Shown here one piece after another: positions 1 through 7,076 of a stretch of 18,070 bases of DNA. Origin of the DNA: an uncultured Lachnospiraceae bacterium (lineage in GTDB: Bacteria; Bacillota; Clostridia; Lachnospirales; Lachnospiraceae); NCBI GenBank assembly GCA_900313265.1, contig OMRN01000015.1, forward strand, positions 1-18,070, in the 5' to 3' direction. The notes beneath the pieces are model-generated. The model ran no database searches. It was not told where the DNA came from and saw only the letters and a list, made by a program, of their open reading frames with translations. Both the position numbers and the translations under genes were made by a program. Numbering within the stretch: the first letter of the stretch is position 1; the number at the start of each line of letters is the position of its first letter.

Positions 1-14
1 ATAATATTTGTCAT

Positions 15-85
15 GGCGCCATAGCCAAGTGGTAAGGCACCGGTCTGCAACACCGTTATCACCAGTTCAAATCTGGTTGGCGCCT
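15..85 (+). tRNA. tRNA-Cys (anticodon GCA)
   Basis: The cloverleaf can be folded by eye. The acceptor stem pairs ggcgcca (15-21) with tggcgcc (78-84). The D arm is gcc...ggc, the anticodon loop reads CTGCAAC with anticodon GCA, and the T arm pairs accag with ctggt around TTCAAAT. The discriminator base is U at 85, the known identity base of tRNA-Cys. The 3' CCA is not encoded, so it must be added post-transcriptionally. It may be the last member of a tRNA group that starts upstream of the window. Confidence 0.96.
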
Positions 86-88
86 CTG

Positions 89-116
89 AACTCCCGGAAA
101 ACTCCGGGAGTTTTTG
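89..116 (+). terminator. Rho-independent terminator after tRNA-Cys
   Basis: A perfect GC-rich stem (aactcccgga at 89-98 with tccgggagtt at 103-112) closes a 4-nt loop and runs into TTTTTG. It lies four bases after the tRNA and should end the tRNA transcript, separating it from the downstream regulator gene. Confidence 0.93.
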
Positions 117-142
117 TTATTTGTGCGAAATGTTCATGCCTG

Positions 143-171
143 TTGATTTAAAATGTTACTCAAGTTATACT
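143..171 (+). promoter_or_regulatory. Promoter of the HTH-HD gene (TTGATT-N17-TATACT)
   Basis: A sigma-A-like -35 TTGATT (143-148) is separated by exactly 17 nt from a -10 TATACT (166-171). Transcription would start near 178, leaving a leader of about 120 nt. The -10 lies at the centre of the inverted repeat at 158-176. An isolated TTGACA at 214-219 has no acceptable -10 at the right distance. Confidence 0.65.
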
Positions 172-176
172 TGAGT
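158..176. promoter_or_regulatory. Perfect inverted repeat, candidate operator
   Basis: The sequence is actcaagt-tat-acttgagt: two perfect 8-bp arms with a 3-bp spacer. It covers the -10 of the promoter just described, so a bound protein would block or distort the promoter. It lies upstream of the predicted start and therefore acts as DNA, not as a transcript hairpin. The obvious candidate binder is the XRE-type protein encoded next. The CTCAAGT/ACTTGAG half-sites also resemble those of SoxR (MerR family), so an unlinked MerR-type regulator is an alternative. Confidence 0.6.
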
Positions 177-268
177 CTGATAATTCATCTTCAATTCCTT
201 CTCGCTGTTATTATTGACAAAAAGGTATTAATGTAAAGACAGTACAGATGATGTTGCAACGAGAGGTA

Positions 269-298
269 AAAAAGGAGAAAAACAAAAAGGAGAAAAAC
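269..298 (+). repeat. Tandem 15-bp duplication carrying two Shine-Dalgarno sites
   Basis: The unit aaaaaggagaaaaac occurs twice, exactly and head to tail (269-283 and 284-298), just before ATG 300. Each unit contains AAGGAG. The downstream copy is 7 nt from the start codon, which is ideal; the upstream copy is 22 nt away and could act only as a standby ribosome site. Confidence 0.9.
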
Positions 299-299
299 A

Positions 300-1115
300 A
301 TGAGTCTGGGAGAAAATATTAAAAGAATAAGAGAGCGGAGTAATAAGACGCAGGAGCAGGTGGCGGATGTCCTGGGAGTATCTTTTCAGGCGGTATCCGC
401 ATGGGAAAGGGATGAATATAAACCCGATACCGACAACCTGATTAAGCTGGCGGAAGTGCTGGATGTTTCGGTTACGGCACTTGTGGAAGAAAAAAGCAGT
501 TATTTTAAGACCAAAGATGCCATTTATAACTGGGAACACATGAAAACGTATGTGAAAACAACGGCTAAAAATCTAAATTTAACGGATACGCTTAAGGCTG
601 TTGATTTTGCGGTGGAGGCACATGACGGTCAGAAAAGAAAGAGATGCGATATTCCGTATATTTATCATCCGCTGAATCTGGCCTGCCATGCACTGTCCAT
701 GGGGATTACGGAAGATGATGTGATTGCGGCATGCATGCTTCACGATGTGGTCGAGGACTGCGATATATCACTGGATGAACTCCCGGTCGGGGATTCGGCG
801 AAGGAAATTGTCCGCCTTATGACACGCATAAAAAAGGCAGGAGAAGATAAAGATCGGGTGAAGGATGCGTACTATAATGCGATTTCACAGAATCCGAAGG
901 CGGCACTGGTAAAATGCCTGGACCGCTGTAACAACTTAACGACGATGGCGTGGGGACTGAGCCGGGACAGGATATATGATTATATTTCGGAAACGGAAAA
1001 ATATTATCCGGAACTTTTCAAAGTACTGAAGAATACGCCGGAGTATAATAATGCCGCGTGGCTTTTGAAGTATCAGACGGAAAGCATGCTGGATATCTAT
1101 AAAAGACTGATGTAA
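300..1115 (+). CDS. XRE-family HTH fused to RelA/SpoT-type HD (p)ppGpp hydrolase-like domain
   Basis: This is a two-domain cytosolic protein of 271 residues. Residues about 5-60 form a Cro/C1-type helix-turn-helix (TQEQVADVLGVSFQAVSAWE). Residues about 95-215 match the HD hydrolase domain of Rel/SpoT and small alarmone hydrolases: H123 in PYIYHP, the H148-D149 pair, E152-D153 in HDVVED, and D208/N212 in DRCNNL. These correspond to the metal-binding and catalytic positions of Rel hydrolase, so the site looks intact. There is no synthetase domain. By family knowledge it would remove the 3' pyrophosphate of (p)ppGpp; another nucleotide substrate is possible. ATG 300 is supported by a well-placed AAGGAG. 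The next gene starts 9 nt after its stop, suggesting an operon. Autoregulation through the inverted repeat at 158-176 is inferred. Confidence 0.85.
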   Translation: MSLGENIKRIRERSNKTQEQVADVLGVSFQAVSAWERDEYKPDTDNLIKLAEVLDVSVTALVEEKSSYFKTKDAIYNWEHMKTYVKTTAKNLNLTDTLKAVDFAVEAHDGQKRKRCDIPYIYHPLNLACHALSMGITEDDVIAACMLHDVVEDCDISLDELPVGDSAKEIVRLMTRIKKAGEDKDRVKDAYYNAISQNPKAALVKCLDRCNNLTTMAWGLSRDRIYDYISETEKYYPELFKVLKNTPEYNNAAWLLKYQTESMLDIYKRLM

Positions 1116-1124
1116 GAGAGATTT

Positions 1125-2024
1125 TTGAGTTTATTTATGAATCTGCTAAACGATTACCTTCGAAAGAGGTTTGGACAAAAAGTTTATAAAATTGCCTTAA
1201 ACGGCGGATTTACCTGCCCAAACCGGGACGGAACGATCGGAACGGGCGGTTGTATTTTCTGCTCCGAAGGCGGAAGCGGAGAGTTTGCGCAACCGGCCGG
1301 TACCGGCATTACCGCGCAGATTGAACAGGGAAAAGAGCTCCTTTCGAAAAAAATAAAGGACGGAAAATATATCGCTTATTTCCAGGCCTATACGGGTACC
1401 TACGCAGACACGGACCGGCTTCGCAGTCTTTACATGGAAGCGATAAACCATCCGGATATCGTGGTGCTTTCCGTTGCTACGAGACCGGACTGTCTGCCGG
1501 ACGATGTGCTGGATTTACTGGAGGAATGCAACCACATTAAACCGGTCTGGGTGGAACTCGGCCTTCAGACGATTCATCCCGAAACGGCAGAATACATCCG
1601 GAGGGGCTATCCGCTTTCCGTGTATGATGAGGCATTAAGAAAACTGAAAAGTCGTCATATCGAAGTAATTACCCATCTGATACTGGGCCTTCCCGGAGAA
1701 AGCAGTTCCGATATGCTCTCGTCCGTAAAATATGTCTGTGATGCGGGGACGGACGGAATCAAACTGCAGCTTTTGCATATCCTTAAGAATACCGATCTGG
1801 AAAAAGAGTATCAAAGCGGCAGCATCCGTGTGCTTACGGAAGACGAATATATCCGTCTTTTGAAAGAATGTCTTGAAATCATACCGGAAAATGTGGTCAT
1901 ACACCGGCTGACCGGGGACGGAGACAAGCGTATTCTGGTGGCTCCGATGTGGAGCGCAGATAAAAAACATGTCTGGAATCGTATTCATCGTGAAGTTTTT
2001 CATAAGAATGTGAAAAGTCTTTGA
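1125..2024 (+). CDS. TIGR01212-type (YhcC) radical SAM protein
   Basis: The N-terminal region FGQKVYKIALNGGFTCPNRD and the iron-sulfur cysteines C31, C43 and C46 (C-X11-C-X2-C) are typical of the YhcC/YtqA radical SAM family, whose cysteine spacing is longer than the classical CX3CX2C. Later conserved stretches (VELGLQTIHPETA, HLILGLPGE, KLQLLHILKNT) also fit. The family binds a 4Fe-4S cluster and S-adenosylmethionine; its reaction is to my knowledge not established, and annotation as coproporphyrinogen oxidase should not be accepted. The start is uncertain. TTG 1125 follows AAGAGAG closely (4 nt); ATG 1137, four codons later, gives the more family-like MNLLNDYLRKRFG but has no ribosome site. 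The gene follows the HTH-HD gene by 9 nt and ends just before the ftsH promoter. Confidence 0.9.
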   Translation: MSLFMNLLNDYLRKRFGQKVYKIALNGGFTCPNRDGTIGTGGCIFCSEGGSGEFAQPAGTGITAQIEQGKELLSKKIKDGKYIAYFQAYTGTYADTDRLRSLYMEAINHPDIVVLSVATRPDCLPDDVLDLLEECNHIKPVWVELGLQTIHPETAEYIRRGYPLSVYDEALRKLKSRHIEVITHLILGLPGESSSDMLSSVKYVCDAGTDGIKLQLLHILKNTDLEKEYQSGSIRVLTEDEYIRLLKECLEIIPENVVIHRLTGDGDKRILVAPMWSADKKHVWNRIHREVFHKNVKSL

Positions 2025-2041
2025 CTTCTCCGTTTAATTTA

Positions 2042-2070
2042 TTGAATTATTCCTTTTTGCAAACTATAAT
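2042..2070 (+). promoter_or_regulatory. Promoter of ftsH (TTGAAT-N17-TATAAT)
   Basis: A -35 TTGAAT (2042-2047), a spacer of exactly 17 nt and a perfect -10 TATAAT (2065-2070) lie in the short gap between the radical SAM gene and ftsH. The start would be near 2077, giving a leader of about 27 nt. This is the best-looking start point for the long gene series that follows. Confidence 0.8.
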
Positions 2071-2103
2071 AAAATAGTATTTTTATGAAAGAAAGAGAAT
2101 AAA

Positions 2104-4401
2104 ATGGCTAATTCAAATAACGACGACCGTCTTAATGACAATAACGACAATAATGAAAAAAAACCCGCAGGGGGCGGGATATTCCTGCTTCTGTTTATTC
2201 TGGCACTGGGATTTTTTATTTTTACATGGATTTACCGGATTGCATCCCCGTCATCCTCCACGGAAGTAACGTATACCGAATTTATCCAGATGCTTGAAAA
2301 CAAGCGTGTGGAATCGGTTGTTATCGAAGATACCAGGATTATTATTTACCCGGAAGGAGTGAAGCCGGAAAGTGTAGGCAATTTCTTTTTGGGAGGCGGA
2401 AATCAGAAGTATTATTATACCGGAAAAATCGAGGACGACGATACTCTGACAAAACGTCTTCTGGATGCGGGTGTTGAGGTAAAGGGCGAGATTCCGAGCA
2501 ATTCGGGACAGATATGGTATATTCTTTTATCTTATGTAATACCGATTGTTCTTTTTATCGTTTTCGGTATTTTTCTGATGAGACGTCTCTCCAAGGGCGG
2601 CGGAATCGGCGGCATCATGGATGTCGGCAAGAACAAAGCCAAAGTCTATGTCGAGAAATCGACCGGCGTAACCTTCCAGGATGTAAAAGGAGTGGATGAG
2701 GCGATTGATTCCCTGCAGGAGGTTGTAGACTTTTTGCACAATCCCGACCGCTATGTGAAAATCGGTGCGAGACTTCCGAAGGGTGTTCTTTTGGTGGGCC
2801 CTCCGGGAACCGGAAAAACGATGTTGGCCAAAGCCTGTGCGGGCGAAGCACATGTTCCGTTTTTCTCTCTGACGGGTTCGGACTTCGTGGAACTGTATGT
2901 CGGTGTCGGAGCATCACGTGTAAGGGATTTGTTTAAGGATGCGGAGAAGATGGCTCCCTGCATCGTATTTATCGATGAAATCGATGCTATCGGCCGAAGC
3001 CGTGATTCCGTATACGGCGGAGGAAACGAGGAACGTGAACAGACATTAAACCAGCTGCTTTCCGAAATGGACGGCTTTGACGGAAACAAGGGAATTATCA
3101 TTTTAGCGGCAACCAACCGTCCGGAAATTCTGGATAAAGCATTGCTTCGTCCGGGACGTTTCGACCGTCGTGTTGTTGTCGAAAAACCCGACTTAAAAGG
3201 CCGTGTGGCGATTTTGAAAGTACATGCCAAGAATGTCAAACTCGACGAAACCGTAAACTTTGATGAAATTGCGCTTGCCACAAGCGGAGCAACCGGATCG
3301 GACCTGGCCAATATGGTAAACGAAGCGGCCATTAATGCGGTTAAGGAAGGCAGACAGTTTGTCAGCCAGAAAGACCTGCTCAATGCCGTGGAAATCGTTA
3401 TCGTCGGAAAAGAAAAGAAAGACCGTATCTTAACCGACAAGGAAAAGAGAATTGTTTCCTATCACGAAATCGGTCATGCAACCATTACGGCACTTCAGAA
3501 AAATTCCGAACCGGTGCAGAAAATCACGATTGTACCCCGAACCATGGGTGCACTCGGTTATGTGCTGCAGGTTCCGGAAGAAGAAACCTACCTCGATTCC
3601 AAAGAAGAACTGCATGATGAGATTGTGGTACTTTTAGGAGGAAGAGCGGCGGAAGAAGTATTCTTTAATACCATTACGACCGGTGCGAGCAATGATATCG
3701 AAAGAGCAACCAAAATTGCCAGAGCCATGGTTGCTTATTACGGCATGAGCGAGAAATTCGGAAATGCCCAGTTTGAATCCATTGAGAGCCGTTATCTTGA
3801 CGGACGAAGGGTGATGAACTGCGCGGATAAAACCGCAGCGGAAATCGATAAAGAAGTCATGGCGATTCTGAAGGAATGCTATAAAGAAGCTTATAAGATG
3901 ATTAAGAAAAACCGTGACGTCATCGATAAACTTGCCGCTCATCTGATTCAGAAAGAAACCATTACCGGAGCCGAGTTTATGGAAATTTTCTGTAAAGAGA
4001 AGGGTCTTCCCCTTCCGAAACCGAAAAATTCCGAGGCGGACAAAACGAAGGAAAGCAGTCAGTCTTCAAGCGGCAGTAAAGAAGACCGTCCGGCTGTTAT
4101 CCCGGGTGGCGATATAAAACAGCCTTCTTTTGATGAAGATAAACCTTCGGATTCCGGAGAAGATTCCGATTCGGGTGAATCTTCCATGATGTTCGGACTT
4201 TCCAAAGAGGAAATGGACGAATTAAACCGCGTGGTAGACGAAGAAATCGAGAGGGAAAAGAAAGAAGCGGGAGAAGGAACACCGTCACCGGATCATGCCG
4301 GGGACGGGGAATCCGCCGAAGGTGCACCGGCATCCCCGGATGATGATTTTATGGATATATTAAGGAAACGCTCGCAGGGAAAAAACGATGAGGTCGAATA
4401 A
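2104..4401 (+). CDS. ftsH: ATP-dependent zinc metalloprotease FtsH
   Basis: This is a membrane-anchored AAA+ protease that degrades misfolded membrane proteins and regulatory proteins. Two membrane segments (about 25-44 and 137-159) flank an extracytoplasmic domain. The AAA module has Walker A GPPGTGKT (232-239), Walker B IVFIDE (287-292) and the arginine-finger region RPGRFDRR (349-356). The protease site is HEIGH (454-458) with the third zinc ligand D531 in NDIERAT. HEIGH instead of HEAGH, and a Tyr at 265 where the pore loop usually has Phe, mark the clostridial branch. At 765 residues it is longer than usual (about 600-650) because of a low-complexity acidic tail from about residue 640. 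It stands behind its own promoter and is followed by uvrC. Confidence 0.97.
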   Translation: MANSNNDDRLNDNNDNNEKKPAGGGIFLLLFILALGFFIFTWIYRIASPSSSTEVTYTEFIQMLENKRVESVVIEDTRIIIYPEGVKPESVGNFFLGGGNQKYYYTGKIEDDDTLTKRLLDAGVEVKGEIPSNSGQIWYILLSYVIPIVLFIVFGIFLMRRLSKGGGIGGIMDVGKNKAKVYVEKSTGVTFQDVKGVDEAIDSLQEVVDFLHNPDRYVKIGARLPKGVLLVGPPGTGKTMLAKACAGEAHVPFFSLTGSDFVELYVGVGASRVRDLFKDAEKMAPCIVFIDEIDAIGRSRDSVYGGGNEEREQTLNQLLSEMDGFDGNKGIIILAATNRPEILDKALLRPGRFDRRVVVEKPDLKGRVAILKVHAKNVKLDETVNFDEIALATSGATGSDLANMVNEAAINAVKEGRQFVSQKDLLNAVEIVIVGKEKKDRILTDKEKRIVSYHEIGHATITALQKNSEPVQKITIVPRTMGALGYVLQVPEEETYLDSKEELHDEIVVLLGGRAAEEVFFNTITTGASNDIERATKIARAMVAYYGMSEKFGNAQFESIESRYLDGRRVMNCADKTAAEIDKEVMAILKECYKEAYKMIKKNRDVIDKLAAHLIQKETITGAEFMEIFCKEKGLPLPKPKNSEADKTKESSQSSSGSKEDRPAVIPGGDIKQPSFDEDKPSDSGEDSDSGESSMMFGLSKEEMDELNRVVDEEIEREKKEAGEGTPSPDHAGDGESAEGAPASPDDDFMDILRKRSQGKNDEVE

Positions 4402-4440
4402 GTACCGTTGTGATTTTTGACGGAAAACGGAGAAAAACTC

Positions 4441-6387
4441 TTGAGTGATTTTAATATCGAAGAGGAACTGAAAAAACTCCCCGGGGAACCGGGGGTTTAT
4501 ATCATGCATGATGTGAATGACACCATCATATACGTAGGTAAGGCCGTAAACTTGAAGAATCGAGTTCGGTCTTATTTTCGCGCAGGGGTTTTTCATACGG
4601 CCAAGATTAATAAAATGATTTCACTGATCGATCATTTTGAATATATTATTACCGATTCCGAGTTAGAAGCGCTGGTTTTGGAAAACAATCTGATTAAAGA
4701 GAATTCCCCGAAATACAACACTATGCTCAAGGATGACAAGACCTATCCGTATATTAAGGTGACCGTAAACGAGGATTATCCGAGGATTCTGTTTTCCAGA
4801 CAGATGAAAAAGGATAAATCGAAATATTTCGGCCCTTATACTTCCGCACAGGCAGTCAAGGAAACCATCGATTTGATGAATAAACTGTACAAGATCCGGA
4901 CCTGCAACCGAAGCATTACCGCACCAAAGAACCCGGACATAGATAAAAACGACGTGGATTCTGCCCGGAATAACGGGGAAGAAAACCAGAAGGGAAAAAA
5001 TACGGGACCGGATAAGAGAGCCTGTTTAAACTATCATATCGGGCAGTGCCAGGCACCCTGCAGGGGTGATGTCAGCGTGGAAGAATACCGGGAAAACGTG
5101 AATAAGGCGCTGGAATTCTTAAACGGAAATTACTCTCCGATCTTAAAATCACTGGAAGAACAGATGAAGGATGCAAGCGAGAGGCTCGCATTCGAGGAAG
5201 CCGCGGAAATCAGAGAATTATACTTCAGTGTAAAAAGTGTGGCTCAGAAACAGAAAATCACGGATTACGAGGGAGAGGACAAGGATTATATCGGGCTTGC
5301 CAAGAATGAGAAAGACGCGCTGATTCAGGTCTTTTTCGTACGTGCGGGAAAGTTAATCGGACGGGAACATTTTTATTTTGAGGATGCGGCGGAAGATGAC
5401 AACGGGGAACTGTTAAGTACGTTTATTAAACAGTTTTATGCGGGAACACCGTATGTTCCCGGGGAAATCTATCTTTCGATGGAACTTCCGGAAAGGAAAG
5501 TTTTAGAGGAATGGCTTTCTAAAAAGAAGGAGCGGAAGGTATCCTTAATCAGCCCGAAGAAGGGACAGAAGGAAAAACTGTTAGATTTAGCCGGAAGAAA
5601 TGCGGCACTGATTTTAAGCCGGGATACCGAGAAAATAAAAAGGGAAGAAGCAAGAACCGTCGGAGCGGTAAGGGAAATCGAAGAATTACTCGGCATTCCG
5701 TCGATTGAACGTATGGAAGCTTTCGATATTTCGAATACTTCCGGGTTCGCCAATGTCGCCAGCATGGTGGTTTTTGAAAAAGGGAAACCGAAACGCAGCG
5801 ATTACCGGAAATTCCGGATGAAAACCGTGACCGGTCCCGATGATTATGCCTGCATGAGGGAGGCCATTACGAGAAGGTTTGAACATGGGCTTGCACTCCG
5901 GGGGCAAAATGTGGAAAATAGTAGTAAGGACAGTTTTGTAAAATTCCCGGATCTGCTTTTGATGGACGGAGGAAGAGGTCAGGTGAACATTGCGGAAGAG
6001 GTTCTTGCCAAACTCGGAGTAAATGTTCCCGTATGCGGTATGGTGAAAGATGACAATCACCGCACGAGGGGAATTTATTTCAGAAATGTCGAACTGCCGA
6101 TTGATACGCGTTCCGAGGGATTTAAACTGATTACAAGGGTGCAGGATGAGGCACACCGTTTTGCAATCGAGTATCACCGGTCGCTTCGAACCAAGGCGCA
6201 GGTGCATTCTGTTTTGGATGAAATTCCCGGTATCGGGGAGAAGAGAAGAAGAGCATTAATGAAAGCGTTTGCGTCAATTGATGACTTAAAGAGGGCAGAT
6301 GTGGAAGAGATTGCGGCGCTTCCGGAAATCCCGGAAAATGTAGCCAGAGGAATATACGAATATCTGCATGGAAACGGAGAGCAGTAA
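4441..6387 (+). CDS. uvrC: UvrABC system protein C (excinuclease subunit)
   Basis: UvrC makes both incisions in nucleotide excision repair. The order is complete: GIY-YIG nuclease (GVYIMHD...[18 protein letters not shown]), a cysteine cluster, a UVR motif near [20 protein letters not shown], an RNase H-like nuclease with FDISNTSG and [12 protein letters not shown], and C-terminal helix-hairpin-helix repeats ([16 protein letters not shown]). I chose TTG 4441, which is preceded by GGAG at 8 nt and gives the family-like start [20 protein letters not shown] (648 residues). The upstream in-frame TTG 4417 has no ribosome site. The four conserved Cys (155, 195, 203, 207) are present, but the first is separated from the rest by an extra hydrophilic stretch of roughly 25 residues. 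The gene is closely packed between ftsH and the CPCC gene. Confidence 0.96.
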   Translation: MSDFNIEEELKKLPGEPGVYIMHDVNDTIIYVGKAVNLKNRVRSYFRAGVFHTAKINKMISLIDHFEYIITDSELEALVLENNLIKENSPKYNTMLKDDKTYPYIKVTVNEDYPRILFSRQMKKDKSKYFGPYTSAQAVKETIDLMNKLYKIRTCNRSITAPKNPDIDKNDVDSARNNGEENQKGKNTGPDKRACLNYHIGQCQAPCRGDVSVEEYRENVNKALEFLNGNYSPILKSLEEQMKDASERLAFEEAAEIRELYFSVKSVAQKQKITDYEGEDKDYIGLAKNEKDALIQVFFVRAGKLIGREHFYFEDAAEDDNGELLSTFIKQFYAGTPYVPGEIYLSMELPERKVLEEWLSKKKERKVSLISPKKGQKEKLLDLAGRNAALILSRDTEKIKREEARTVGAVREIEELLGIPSIERMEAFDISNTSGFANVASMVVFEKGKPKRSDYRKFRMKTVTGPDDYACMREAITRRFEHGLALRGQNVENSSKDSFVKFPDLLLMDGGRGQVNIAEEVLAKLGVNVPVCGMVKDDNHRTRGIYFRNVELPIDTRSEGFKLITRVQDEAHRFAIEYHRSLRTKAQVHSVLDEIPGIGEKRRRALMKAFASIDDLKRADVEEIAALPEIPENVARGIYEYLHGNGEQ

Positions 6388-6388
6388 A

Positions 6389-7021
6389 ATGGAAACGGAC
6401 AATACGATTCTGCTTAAGGATTTCGGAAACCGCCTGATGGTGGAATTTGATGAGATTTTAGTTCTTTACGAGGCATTGCTTTTGGAAAGCAGGGAAGATT
6501 ACCGGCTTTACGGGGAAGAAAGCAGGGAAGCCGGGATAAGGAAGTATCAGCTTCTTCATCAGATTGCGGACCGGACGGGTGTGCTTAAGCAGGATTATGA
6601 GTTTTTTTCAAGCCAGCTTTGTTTTCCTACCGGGAAAATGGACTGGGATCTGCCTTTTGATGAAGAATACGAGAGGGCAGATATCGAACTCGACAACATG
6701 GTAGTCGATCAGTTTTTCGGTGTCAATGCCGAGAGAATTTATAAGGATATCCGTAAGCAGGCAGAGATTGCAAGGAAAGTCTTTTTCGAATCTTTTGCCG
6801 GGCTTTTCTATGTCTGCCCGTGCTGCGGACATTATCTTTTCGATGAAAACGGAGATTTTAATATTTGCGGAATCTGCAAGTGGGAAAATGACAAGACCCA
6901 GAATAACGATCCGAGATTCAAAGGAGGTGCAAATAAGGACTGCTTAGTGGATTACCGGATTCGTTTTCGTGACCAGCGCGCAAGAAGCATGGCAGATCCG
7001 TGGGGAACAACGAAAAAATAA
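6389..7021 (+). CDS. Protein with C-terminal CPCC cysteine-rich domain, function unknown
   Basis: The C-terminal part (about residues 141-195) matches the CPCC cysteine-rich domain family: C143-P-C145-C146 followed by DENGDFNIC160GIC163 and WEND...FKGGAN. The cysteines probably bind a metal such as zinc (inference). The first 140 residues are acidic, predicted helical, and I do not recognise them; there is no signal peptide or membrane segment, so the protein is likely cytosolic. ATG 6389 is preferred because GGAGAG lies 7 nt upstream and it starts just after the uvrC stop; ATG 6368 would overlap uvrC. The role is unknown. It is probably translated from the same transcript as uvrC. Confidence 0.85.
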   Translation: METDNTILLKDFGNRLMVEFDEILVLYEALLLESREDYRLYGEESREAGIRKYQLLHQIADRTGVLKQDYEFFSSQLCFPTGKMDWDLPFDEEYERADIELDNMVVDQFFGVNAERIYKDIRKQAEIARKVFFESFAGLFYVCPCCGHYLFDENGDFNICGICKWENDKTQNNDPRFKGGANKDCLVDYRIRFRDQRARSMADPWGTTKK

Positions 7022-7050
7022 ATGCCGGGGAATCATAACCGGACGGGAAT

Positions 7051-7064
7051 GGTAATATATTACC
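7051..7064. repeat. 14-bp perfect palindrome before the lipoprotein gene
   Basis: ggtaatatattacc is a perfect self-complementary sequence directly abutting the Shine-Dalgarno GGGAGA (7065-7070) of the lipoprotein gene. It could be a small operator, or in RNA a weak AU-rich hairpin near the ribosome site. It has no T-tract and is not a terminator. Confidence 0.4.
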
Positions 7065-7076
7065 GGGAGATTAAGT

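Noticed and set aside
214..239. TTGACA at 214-219 as a second promoter of the HTH-HD gene
   Set aside because: No acceptable -10 lies 16-18 nt downstream; TAAAGA gives a 14-nt spacer and TACAGA a 23-nt spacer.
198..266. Long-range pairing ccttctcg with cgagagg in the leader of the HTH-HD gene
   Set aside because: Seven pairs over a loop of more than 50 nt with one G-U; it does not cover the ribosome site itself and has no known riboswitch core.
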